Positions 10,198 to 19,725 of a stretch of DNA of 64,000 nucleotides are shown here, one piece after another (the stretch's first letter is position 1; the number at the start of each line of letters is the position of its first letter). Origin of the DNA: Kalmanozyma brasiliensis GHG001 (taxonomy: Eukaryota; Basidiomycota; Ustilaginomycetes; Ustilaginales); the NCBI RefSeq assembly GCF_000497045.1, contig NW_015961955.1:310001-374000 (forward strand), written 5' to 3'. The notes beneath the pieces were generated by a model that saw nothing but the letters and a program-made list of their open reading frames with translations, did no database searches and had not been told where the DNA came from. The position numbers and the translations under genes are program-made.

Positions 10198-12984
10198 GAA
10201 GGTCAGCTTTCTGTGGCTATTGTCCGACCACTTGTATTCGAGCGAAGAAGACGAGGAAGGTGAAGACAAAGGTGGAAAGTAGTGGTGGTAGTGTTGCGAA
10301 GGAATAGCGTTGGATGTTGGCTAGGTGAAGTTAAGTCGCTGGCAGACGCAGTGAGTATGTGCTCTGCGTCCGAGGCAAAGGTCGAGGCAAGTTGGAGTCC
10401 GAGAATCGCTCGCCGAGAGAAGCTGCAAGGTGCACTGATACGCCGATAAAGTGGATGGGGGAGCGAGTTGAAGACTGTGTGCGGGGTATCTCAGCTGAGC
10501 AATGGAAGGGGGCTATGCTGATCAACGGAAGGAGGATGATGAAGATCGGACTGAGGCGGATGTTATGGCGGAAGGCTGCAAGATTGCGAGCTTTGCTGTA
10601 GCTCGGTGGTGACAGCTCGCAGGTCGAGGGCGCGATAGTAGCGAGTCACGCCCGCTAGCGTGGGAGCAGGGCGATGCTCGGTGTAGATCCTAGATGAGAG
10701 ACCACGAAACGGGGTCGGGAGGGATGCCAGATGCGGCGGATGGCATCCCGGTCGGCGCGAAGGTGGAGGCGACGAGAGCAATCACAAAACGTGGGAAGGA
10801 GGACACTTACAATGTGTAGGGGGCTTGGTGGAGAGGCGGCCGAAGGCGATGCAGGAGCGGCGATAGGCGAGGGACTCGACAGACAGAGACAATCCGGAAT
10901 CGAGGGCGCAGGATGGATGGCTAGCTGTCAAAAAGAGGGTTCTCGGTAACACGATGCAATGAGGCTGTGTTGAGCCATGTGGTGATCTGAGGTTGAATTG
11001 GATTGCAGCTCGGATCGACCGTGTTGCAGGTGCCAGCTGGGTTGTTCCGAGGCTTATTCGTGTCCTTCGAGCTGCTGCAGGTGTTTTGCTGCTCGAGGTT
11101 GTTTGTGCGATGTCCTGTCGACGAGATGAGAGATGGTGGAAGGGGTTCAAGTGTCGTGCGCATGGACGGATGGAGACCAAGGCCAAGCAAAACTCCACAC
11201 AAATCACCAAAATCCCACAGGCACGACGCAGCACGCCGGCTATCTGGCGAATTTAAAGCGTGGTGGATGCGTGGTTTATTATACGAGCCAGACTTTGAAA
11301 TTGAGCTGGATTTGTGCCTATCCTGTCTGCTCGACGTTCAAGATGTGATTGCTTTGACCTCTCTTCTCTTCTGTCACAGTGACACGTCTGCTGGTTCATA
11401 TGCGGGGTCCGTTCCCGACTTGCTCATCTGTTGTGAGCGTGTTCCGTCTGAAGATGGCTGCTGGCGTGACCGAGATAGGCGAATCGAAACGTTGACCTTG
11501 TGCCTGCGTGCCCATCGACCGCGTTGAGCCATTGCCACACCTTGGTCTCAGCCCGAGCTCGTCTGCTGTACTGCTTCGACACAGAGACGGATGAATATCC
11601 ATCCTGCTAGAGGATCGTGGTCGGCTTCGAAATTTTGCCGCCGGTCAAGGGTCACAGCAGCGCGTCATCTTACGCTCTCTGCCTCTGCTGTGGTGAGCTT
11701 TGCCTCTAGCAAAGCCGCGGCAAGCGAGGGCGGCAAACTCGGTGAAATTGTGAGCCGAAAGCCAAAAAACACTGCTCTTGGGAGCCTCTCGTCTGACCGG
11801 GATCGCCACGGTGCATGGCGGAAAAACAGCACCGCCACATCACAATAGAAGAATCGCGACAATGTGAACGAAGAGGTCCTTCGTGGTATAGTTTCAAGAC
11901 CCTGCATCTGAGCACATCAGCCTAGACCTTGATGGTCCAGAAACGCCGCGCCAAGCCTCGCGACCTGCCGATGCGGTGTCAGAGCGACCGAGGAGTTCCG
12001 TGGCTGCTATCTTCGCTCCGCACCGAGACAACCCTGGACCCGATACGAGGTCAGAACAGTGAAATCGTTTTCGATTCCCTACGATTTTGTCTTCTGTTGT
12101 GTGCCATTCAAATGCTAACATGGATCACATTTTCTATCAGCGAGACCGTGCATTGTTCCACGATGCCTCTTTTTTTGGGGACGCGATACAGCCCACTTGA
12201 CAGCTGAGATAGCCAAGAGAGAGAGATACCAGTTTCGTGTCTTTTGACAGCTCGCGCAATGCTGTTTCAATGCGCACGGACGCAAGCAAGGGCATCAGCA
12301 GGTGGTCCATTGAGCTTTGCCTTTGTTCTCCAGCAGCCAGCTTCTGCAGATCAATGGGCGTCGAGAGAACGCGTCTGGCGTATAGCAACCAAGTTACAGG
12401 CTCAGAGTCCATCTCGGAGCCAAGCTTGAAGATGAGGCGACGCCAACAAACTCGAATCGATTCAAACGTTGACTCAGTCAGCCCACGGCTGGATACAAAT
12501 CACAAAATTTCAGTCAAGTGACCAGCAAGAAAGAGCAACACGAACAGCTGTGGCGCCGGCTTGGGCCCAAAGCCCTGACTGAAATCGACTTGACGCGATT
12601 TTGGCTGCTGCTGCTGCTGCGCTTTGGCTTTGGCTCAGCCCAAATTCCACCTTTTCGCGCTCTGTTTCTGGCTGGGTCGCGGTGGTGGCTTGACCATCCA
12701 GCAGCTCCTCAGCCTAGACTGACTGGGCGGCCTGGCTGGGATTTTGAGCTTTTTTTGGCGCTGGTCGTCGACGCTACCGACTTGAACACTCATTCCCTTC
12801 CATCGCTCTCGCCTCCACCCACCCTTCATCCACCAACTCGTCCTCTTTCCGTCTCCATCATCTACGCTTGCAGAGACCGCATAGCTTCGTCGCCCACCGT
12901 CTCTGTTCTCGAGGTCACTCTACGACCACTCCCTGGCCCTTTCGCAACCCTCTCTTTCCACCTCCACCCACTCTACTTGTCACC
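10198..12984. other. Long divergent intergenic region (C2H2 factor / NAP1)
   Basis: This is 2.8 kb between two divergently transcribed genes. On the minus strand it holds good splice signals: a pyrimidine-rich acceptor ending at 10925, a GTAAGT donor at 10810 and a CACCTAG acceptor at 10321. These could delimit leader or N-terminal coding exons of the C2H2 gene. The NAP1-proximal half (12.6-12.98 kb) is C/T-rich, typical of a highly expressed fungal leader. I recognised no independent gene. Confidence 0.5.
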
Positions 12985-14241
12985 ATGTCGGGCGCTCAGG
13001 AGATTGGCAGGAGCAAGAACTCCGACGCCATCGCGCCTACTCCTCAGAACACCCCTCTCAGCAACCAGCCCCTCACCCGCGAGGCTCTTTCCCGACCCAC
13101 CGTCGGCACCATCGGTGAGGAGGATGAGAACGCCGTCGATGTCGCCGCTGCTCTTCAGGGCAACCCCGCTCTTGCCGCCATGGTCCAGGACAAGCTCTCC
13201 AGCCTCGTCGGTCGCTCGTCTGGCTACGTCGAGTCGCTTCCCAATCACGTCCGTCGTCGCGTAGAGGGCCTCAAGGGTGTCCAGGTGGAGCACCACAAGA
13301 TCGAGGCCGACTTCCAGAAGGAGATCCTCGAGCTCGAGAAGAAGTACGCCCAGCGATACAAGCCCCTCTACGAGCGACGTGCCGCCATCATCCAGGGCAA
13401 GCAGGAGCCCACCTCGGAAGAGGTCAAGGCCGGTGAGGCTGTCGACGCCGACGAGGACGACGAGGACGAGCAGCCCGAGTCGCTCGCCGATGCCAAGGCC
13501 CCCGCCGACGGTGCTAGCGGTATCCCCGAGTTCTGGCTTACCGCACTCAAGAACCACATTGCCCTCTCCGAGCTCATCACCGAGCGTGACGAGGAGGCCC
13601 TTCGCGCCCTTGTCGACGTTCGCATGAGCTACCTCGTCGACCAGGCCGGCTTCAAGCTCGAGTTCGAGTTTGACAGCGCCAAGAACGAATTCTTCTCCAA
13701 TCAGATCCTCACCAAGTCGTACTACTACCAGGACGAGGTTGGATTCTCGGGCGACCTCGTCTACGACCACGCTGAGGGCTGCAAGATTGACTGGAAGGAG
13801 GACAAGGACCTCACCCACAAGATCGAGACCAAGAAGCAGCGCAACAAGAACACCAACCAGACGCGAACCGTTAAGCGCTCGGTGCCCGTCGAGTCGTTCT
13901 TCAACTTTTTCAACCCACCCAAGCCGCCCAAGAACGGCGAGCTGGAGGACGACGATGCCGACCTCGACGAGCTGGACGAGCGACTGGAGCTCGACTACCA
14001 GATCGGCGAGGACCTCAAGGACCGCATCATCCCGCACGCCGTCGACTTTTTCACCGGCAAGGCGCTCCAGTACGAGGACCTCGACGATCTCGACGACGCC
14101 GACTTTGACGATGAGGATGACGAGGACGAGGACGAGGATGATGACGACGAGGACCAGCCACGCCGTCAGTCGCAGCTCGGCGCATCTGCCGGCTCCCAGA
14201 TGGCCGGCTCGCAAGACCCCCAGGAGTGCAAGCAACAGTAA
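12985..14241 (+). CDS. NAP1: Nucleosome assembly protein 1 (histone chaperone)
   Basis: A 418-residue NAP-family chaperone that binds H2A-H2B, shuttles histones to the nucleus and also acts in mitotic/cyclin-B signalling in yeast. The start chosen is the ATG in the context caccATGtcg; 39 upstream in-frame residues are low-complexity leader. Visible features are an N-terminal helix entering the long dimerisation helix (LEKKYAQRYKPLYERR), the NAP core signatures GIPEFWLTALKNH and LTKSYYY, the KKQRNKNTNQTRTVKR basic loop followed by SFFNFFNPP, and a very acidic C-terminal tail. The last residues (PQECKQQ) match the conserved NAP1 end, which carries a CAAX-like Cys. Length is as expected and the gene is intronless. 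Confidence 0.95.
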   Translation: MSGAQEIGRSKNSDAIAPTPQNTPLSNQPLTREALSRPTVGTIGEEDENAVDVAAALQGNPALAAMVQDKLSSLVGRSSGYVESLPNHVRRRVEGLKGVQVEHHKIEADFQKEILELEKKYAQRYKPLYERRAAIIQGKQEPTSEEVKAGEAVDADEDDEDEQPESLADAKAPADGASGIPEFWLTALKNHIALSELITERDEEALRALVDVRMSYLVDQAGFKLEFEFDSAKNEFFSNQILTKSYYYQDEVGFSGDLVYDHAEGCKIDWKEDKDLTHKIETKKQRNKNTNQTRTVKRSVPVESFFNFFNPPKPPKNGELEDDDADLDELDERLELDYQIGEDLKDRIIPHAVDFFTGKALQYEDLDDLDDADFDDEDDEDEDEDDDDEDQPRRQSQLGASAGSQMAGSQDPQECKQQ

Positions 14242-14492
14242 ATGTCTCTCTCGGTTCTCGCATCACAAGTAGTCTCATCAGCCAAACCTCCCCAGTATCG
14301 ATTCCAGAATCTGCTTTATGCTTTCCCAATTGATCTTGTCATCTTGTTTGCTCTCCTCAGATGTGTGATACAGAGCGCGCGATGAAGACGACTCAGCTGA
14401 CATGGCACACGCACATGAAGCAGACAAGTGTCTGAGAAGGGGTATCTTGAGTCATCAGGAACGGGCTGCCTTCACAACCAGTGTGAAGGGTG

Positions 14493-17400
14493 CTAGAAAT
14501 CATCGTGGCTGGTGTCTAAGTTGAGGTCGGTCTGCCTGCTCTGCGTCGCTTCTGCTCGGGATGCAGCTGGAACAGGAGGCACGGAAGGCGGCGACCTGGA
14601 CTGCGATCTGCGTCTCGGCAACGACAGGGGCGTATGCGCTGCGGTGAGTCCGAAGTAGCTCCCTTCTTCGGCGGGACGCGTCGTTGAAAGTGGTGTCTCG
14701 TTGACCGGTGTGTCGAGGCTGAGGCTGACCAAGTCACCGTCGCTGACGATGGAGATTGGTGACAGCGGATTCTCCTCGACAGCCTCGGTCGCATGAGAAG
14801 GTACGGCGCCAGGGTCGCCTCCAGCTGCGGTGGAAGACAGACGGGTGTCTATCGCTCGCGGTGGGGAGGCAGAGCGCAGCACGCCGCGGCGTGCAGAGGA
14901 AGATGGTGCGATGGTGCCACCGTCCGAAACTTCTTCCCATGCAGAACCAATTTCCGTATCCGACAGATGCACGGTGGAGAAGCTCTCGTCGGCGCCAGCC
15001 TCGTTCGGACTGCGCGATGGCGAAATTCGCTGCGGGCGAGGAGCAGCAAAGTTTTGTGATGCCGTGAGATCTCGACCCTTCGTCCGATCCGCCGGGCTGG
15101 CGTCATCCTTGCCGCGTCGAACAGGCCGTGTCGTCGCAGCTGAAGAAGTTGACACCTGACGAGCGTCCAGCCGCGAAGGTCTCTGCAGCGCCTGCCCTTC
15201 CTGTTGCAAGGACAGCAGATCGAGGGACGGGAATGCGATACCAGGGTTAGCGGGAGCGTCAGGTCTCCTCGAGGTGCTCGGCATTGCTCGGCCTTTTCCG
15301 AGCCATTCCGCGGTCCTCTGCTGGCTTTCCCTCAGCGCTGCATCGCTTAGATTGACACTTGACACGGAGACACTCTTGCCGTCTGCGAAAAGCGCTGAAC
15401 TCTGCTTTTGCTCGTTTTGGCTGCCGGTGGCTCGCAAATCACGCTCAACAGCCTCCCTGTCCTTCCTCTCGTCGGCGTCATCATCGTCAGACTCTCCGCC
15501 AACCGAAGACTCCGAGAAGCTCTCCATGCTCGGGTCAAAGTCGTCATCGTCGACCCACTTGGGCGCCGACTCGGCAAAGGAAAAGATGGTCTTGGGCAGA
15601 GCCTTGATGCGAGCGCACAGATCTGCGAGGTCTGCTTCGTCCTTGACCAGAAAGCCCAAGAGCATGCTCGGGTCCAACGACTTGATAGGCATCCGGCGCA
15701 CTTTCTCGCAGTGGAATGTGGACGTCTGAGCCTCTGAATACGCGTGCGACCACCACTCGTCCTCGTCATCTCTGTCCTCGAGCACAAAGCGATGAGCCAT
15801 GTCGTGTTGCCGTGAAACAGCCGGCGGAAACTCGCTTGGAGGATAGCGAAGAGGGACTGCGGGACGTACGTTGTGTGGATCCAGATAGAAGAGCGAGTTG
15901 CCTTGATGACCGGTAAAGTAATAGGACGAAGAGGGTCGACCTCCTGCGATGCCGACGCTGTGCGGGAAAGAGAAGGTAGCTTTGACGGACTCGTAGTAGA
16001 TCGGATTGACGCTGTCAAGACCAAGTCGGATGCCGATCAGAATCAGCACAGGTCTTTGCCAGGTGACGCCATCTGCCTTGATACCAGGACCGTCGGAGCT
16101 TGAGGCTCGAGCCTTGCCGAAATGCTGCGACGCCTTAATGGGAGCCTTCGCTCCAGCAGCGACTCGCACCTCGTCAAGGTAAAAGACACCGTCGTGCGCG
16201 AGCTCGACAGCGATGCCTGCGGAAGGAAATTCGGAGGCCAGCTGCTTGATGGCGCCTGCAGCTGTGGAAGGACCAAACCACTCGCCCACCTCTTTGCCAA
16301 GCCGCTTGCCCTCTCTTGCCATGCGATGCACCCCAAACGGACAGGCTGGGCTGGGGTCGTCGAGGAACCAACTGAGGATCCTGATATAAGTCGAATGGCG
16401 CGCTCGCTCTTCTCGCCATTCCGAGAGATTCTGTTTCTCCGCAGAAGGCTCGAGCGAAGCGCCGGCGAGCTCTTGCAGGTAATCCACCTGCCGCATCGGT
16501 GGCGCCTCTCGCAGCCAGGAACGATCCAGATGAACGTTGACGAGCGCATTGGCAAGAAGGCTTTGGCCCGTACGTAGCATGCATCCCCACCCAGAATCCG
16601 TGGTCAGTCCAGCGCGACTAAACCCGGCAGCCTGCGCCGCTGCTGTAGCTCTGCTCCAGAGGTTGGTGATGCCCATCTTTTCACCCAGTGTCGAAGAGGC
16701 GTTGGCATACCCTGTTCCTAGTGCTGCGCCGAGTCCGGCCATTTGCATGGCAGCCTCCTGGCCGGCGCTACTCTCGGTCACTTTGCGGCCGAGCCAGCCG
16801 CGGCCAGCCGAAGTCGGAGGACTGCTCCATCGGCCTGCTTCCGTGAAGGATGACTGGCCGGACGGTGTTGACGGAACGGCGACGTCATGAGATGCCTCGA
16901 GCAGAGCTGTTGCAGACACCTCAGCCGCCGAAGCAGCTTGATCTGAGATGGTCCCATCACGCGAGATGGGTGCAAAACTATTGCGATAGGTGCACCAGAT
17001 CCTTGAAGCGAAGTCACGCTGAAACGCAGAGTTCGAGTCGGCATGAAGTGAGGAAGGAGTGCGCGGGACCACGTTGAAGCTGGTAGCCGATGACTTGGTA
17101 CGGAGACTGTCGGAAGTGGATTCGGTAGCCGCCGTGGAGATGGAGCTGCCGACGCGGCTTTCCTCTCTGATCGACGGGGAGGACGCGCGATCGAATGCAG
17201 GCGACGAAGAGATCCGAGAGGAGCGGATCAAATCGAGTGGACTCGGACGTGGAGACGATGTGGACACGAGAGAGGAAGGAGAAGATGCTCTGGCTTCCAT
17301 GCTCTTCTCGTCGCCTCCTGCTTCCTGGGCGATCAACGCTGTCGCTGTTGCAGGAGCCTGCGGCGCTGACACTTCCGTCGCAACACCTCTGCCCACCTGT

Positions 17401-19001
17401 CGAGGTCCGTGGTAGACGCCGAGCAGCCAGCATCCCTCGTCCTCTTTGCTGCTAGCGTCGCTGTCCATGAAAAACTTGAAGGCGCGATCAAAGCCGACAC
17501 CAGCTGGGACCCAGCTGGCATTGTTCCCGCCACCTCCGCTACCGGCGTTGTTGACTGACGTTCTGCTGCTGCCCCCGGAGCCTGCATTCCCGCCGCCACT
17601 AGACGAGACGGAAGTAGATGGGGGATTGCCACCTGACGATGCGCTTGTCATCTTGATTGCCTTATTTGATCCAGCAGGGGTCAGAGACTGCAGTATGGCG
17701 CCGGCCTTCAGGCTGAAAGGTGCGTTGGGCTGCGGAGACATGGACTGGGCATCATCATCGTTGTTTCCGCCCGGGTCCTGACGCACAGGCGTCGGGCTAG
17801 CGTGTCCGAAGTCGAGATTCTCCGCCTCGCGTACGGGCGAAAGAGGTGCACCACCCTCTCGAGATGCGGACATGTTGTCGCTGCCGACCATGTTGTAGAG
17901 CCATCCCGTGAGTCGTTTTGGCACGCTCGTTTGCTGTTCGTGAGCACGAGGAATAGACTGCCCATGTTGATTCGAAGAGCTAGATTCGGACGAGCGCGGA
18001 TGTGGCTCGGCTGACGTGACCGATAAACCAGAGCGGACGCTTTCGATGCTCTTTCGAGAGGAGGCTCCGTGACCCGTCGGGGCCTCTCCTTGCACCAGGC
18101 CAGCAGGGTGTGCTTCCGAGCTGGAGCGTGAATTGCTGGTCTCTCGGGAGTTGGTCTTTCCACGCCGTCGACCCATGCCTTTGAGTGAGTCTGAAAAGCG
18201 TTTTGGCGTGTGCGACTCTGCCGATGCGGTGGACACGAGGTCATCGGAAGATGCGTTGCTGGTGGCGCCGGCCTTGGCTTGGGTTACGTTGAGGAGGCTC
18301 TTGCTGCCCATGCGCCGCAAGAGTCCGGGAGCAGGAGTTGCCTCGGATGAACTTGGTATTGACGCGCCCGAGATTGTGTCACTTACGAACGAGGACCCAG
18401 CACTGAGAGGGTTGCTACCTGCTGAGCTAGCGTTGCTGCCTCCGAGTAGACTTCGGATGCTGTTGCTCCTGCCAAAGAACTTGCGACGATTCAGGCCATT
18501 GCCGGAACCGGCCGACGTCGAGGATTCCGGCTCCTTGCGAGATTGAGAGCGGAAGGAAAAGATGCGACTGACGGAGGCGGAAGAGCTGGTTGTGGGTCCG
18601 AGCGGCGGGCGAGAGGCGTGCATCGGCATGGACAAATTCGAGGCTGTATGGCTGCTGACTTGGGCGAAAGTGGACTGCGCAAAGACAGGTGGTGTTCCCG
18701 CATCCGTGACAGTGGCTGACCGGGGTCTTGACTTGGACTTGAAGCTGTCTGGCTGTTGAGACGAAGGTGTCGCCGAGGAAGCGGAGGAGGCAGAGCTGCT
18801 TTTGAACATAGCAGCCGCACTCAGCGAGTTGACGCGAACACGAACCCCCTTCTTGGGCTGCACTTCCTTCAGCGCAGGATCGGAAGGCGGAGCCGGCAAT
18901 GGCAGAGGTGTGGTGGGCGACTGCGGTATTGCAATTCTACGCATGGGCAAACCTATCTTGCCCTCGCCGCGCGGATCGACACGGTTTGACGCCTCCGTCA
19001 T
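14493..19001 (-). CDS. ATG4: Autophagy cysteine protease Atg4, greatly extended
   Basis: Atg4 cleaves the C-terminus of Atg8 so it can be lipidated, and later removes Atg8 from membranes. The peptidase C54 core is clear: RIWCTYRNSFAPIS; then DSGWGCMLRTGQSLLANAL with the catalytic Cys near residue 807; PVLILIGIRLGLDSVNPIYY; and YYFTGHQGNSLFYLDPHNVR with the catalytic Asp and His near 1040. TFHCEKVRRMPIKSLDPSMLLGF and a WVDDDDFD segment follow. The ORF is 1502 residues, compared with about 400-500 for yeast or human Atg4. The extra length is a roughly 500-residue Ser-rich N-terminus, Ser/Thr-rich inserts within the core and a 350-residue disordered tail. It is divergent from the polymerase kappa gene with 724 bases between starts. 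Confidence 0.93.
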   Translation of the reverse strand: MTEASNRVDPRGEGKIGLPMRRIAIPQSPTTPLPLPAPPSDPALKEVQPKKGVRVRVNSLSAAAMFKSSSASSASSATPSSQQPDSFKSKSRPRSATVTDAGTPPVFAQSTFAQVSSHTASNLSMPMHASRPPLGPTTSSSASVSRIFSFRSQSRKEPESSTSAGSGNGLNRRKFFGRSNSIRSLLGGSNASSAGSNPLSAGSSFVSDTISGASIPSSSEATPAPGLLRRMGSKSLLNVTQAKAGATSNASSDDLVSTASAESHTPKRFSDSLKGMGRRRGKTNSRETSNSRSSSEAHPAGLVQGEAPTGHGASSRKSIESVRSGLSVTSAEPHPRSSESSSSNQHGQSIPRAHEQQTSVPKRLTGWLYNMVGSDNMSASREGGAPLSPVREAENLDFGHASPTPVRQDPGGNNDDDAQSMSPQPNAPFSLKAGAILQSLTPAGSNKAIKMTSASSGGNPPSTSVSSSGGGNAGSGGSSRTSVNNAGSGGGGNNASWVPAGVGFDRAFKFFMDSDASSKEDEGCWLLGVYHGPRQVGRGVATEVSAPQAPATATALIAQEAGGDEKSMEARASSPSSLVSTSSPRPSPLDLIRSSRISSSPAFDRASSPSIREESRVGSSISTAATESTSDSLRTKSSATSFNVVPRTPSSLHADSNSAFQRDFASRIWCTYRNSFAPISRDGTISDQAASAAEVSATALLEASHDVAVPSTPSGQSSFTEAGRWSSPPTSAGRGWLGRKVTESSAGQEAAMQMAGLGAALGTGYANASSTLGEKMGITNLWSRATAAAQAAGFSRAGLTTDSGWGCMLRTGQSLLANALVNVHLDRSWLREAPPMRQVDYLQELAGASLEPSAEKQNLSEWREERARHSTYIRILSWFLDDPSPACPFGVHRMAREGKRLGKEVGEWFGPSTAAGAIKQLASEFPSAGIAVELAHDGVFYLDEVRVAAGAKAPIKASQHFGKARASSSDGPGIKADGVTWQRPVLILIGIRLGLDSVNPIYYESVKATFSFPHSVGIAGGRPSSSYYFTGHQGNSLFYLDPHNVRPAVPLRYPPSEFPPAVSRQHDMAHRFVLEDRDDEDEWWSHAYSEAQTSTFHCEKVRRMPIKSLDPSMLLGFLVKDEADLADLCARIKALPKTIFSFAESAPKWVDDDDFDPSMESFSESSVGGESDDDDADERKDREAVERDLRATGSQNEQKQSSALFADGKSVSVSSVNLSDAALRESQQRTAEWLGKGRAMPSTSRRPDAPANPGIAFPSLDLLSLQQEGQALQRPSRLDARQVSTSSAATTRPVRRGKDDASPADRTKGRDLTASQNFAAPRPQRISPSRSPNEAGADESFSTVHLSDTEIGSAWEEVSDGGTIAPSSSARRGVLRSASPPRAIDTRLSSTAAGGDPGAVPSHATEAVEENPLSPISIVSDGDLVSLSLDTPVNETPLSTTRPAEEGSYFGLTAAHTPLSLPRRRSQSRSPPSVPPVPAASRAEATQSRQTDLNLDTSHDDF

Positions 19002-19725
19002 TGCAGCGATCGCTAGGATCCTCGAGATGACATTCGCTGGCGCACGCGATCAGATAAATGAAAGGACCATCGAGAGTTCTCCCGCCGAGAGAGGGGTCTC
19101 GATCTACGTCAGACTCAATCAAAGATGAGTAAAGTTCCGCCGGGTCGATCGGTGAGATTGCGCAGCTGGCGTGTTGAGTTGACGTAGAGAAGTGTACTGT
19201 GCGCGAAGGGTCCAGAGATCGGCAGGCCGGTGGGTCAAGCTTGGAATGAGATGAGCGAGAGTGGGCAGATCGTCGTCTGTCTGCGGCGACTGCGTGTTGC
19301 AGCTGCGATGCGAAGTTAGAGAAGGACGAGCCGGTATAAGATGGAAGCGAAGCTTGGTGTGGTGATTGAGTGAAGCTGAGTTGTGAAAGTGACCCGTTCG
19401 CCTGAATGCTCTTGTCTTGGGCGTGCAGCCAGCGTTGGACCCTGATGCTTTGATCTTACGCCCCCTCTCTGCAGTCGCACAGCGCGCCTGGAAATTTGGG
19501 CGTGACAGATTCAGGGTCTCGCTAAATCCACGCTTCGTTGCGCAGTCACTCGACTCAGCTCAGCTCCACCCAGCTTCCTCATCTTCGCCCACAACATACA
19601 AAACCCATAGACAGACCATGGACGATCTCATCGGTGTCACCTCGTACACCAGGTAGTGGGGCTGGTGCGGCTCGCCATGACGCGCTTCTCGCTTCACAGC
19701 CGCCACCCCTTCCCATCATGCAGTC
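19002..19725. other. Divergent promoter ATG4 / DNA polymerase kappa, with upstream ORFs
   Basis: This is the 724-base space between divergent starts. The polymerase side contains three upstream ATGs: 19618 (12 codons, good context accATGg), 19677 (21 codons, out of frame, overlapping the main start) and 19718 (ATG CAG TCA TGA, overlapping the main ATG). These could repress translation. Alternatively the first could be a true first exon. No RNA gene seen. Confidence 0.55.

Noticed and set aside
12973..14235. 420-codon open frame antisense to NAP1
   Set aside because: It is a codon-bias shadow, with Leu/Val runs that mirror the acidic Asp/Glu codons of NAP1.
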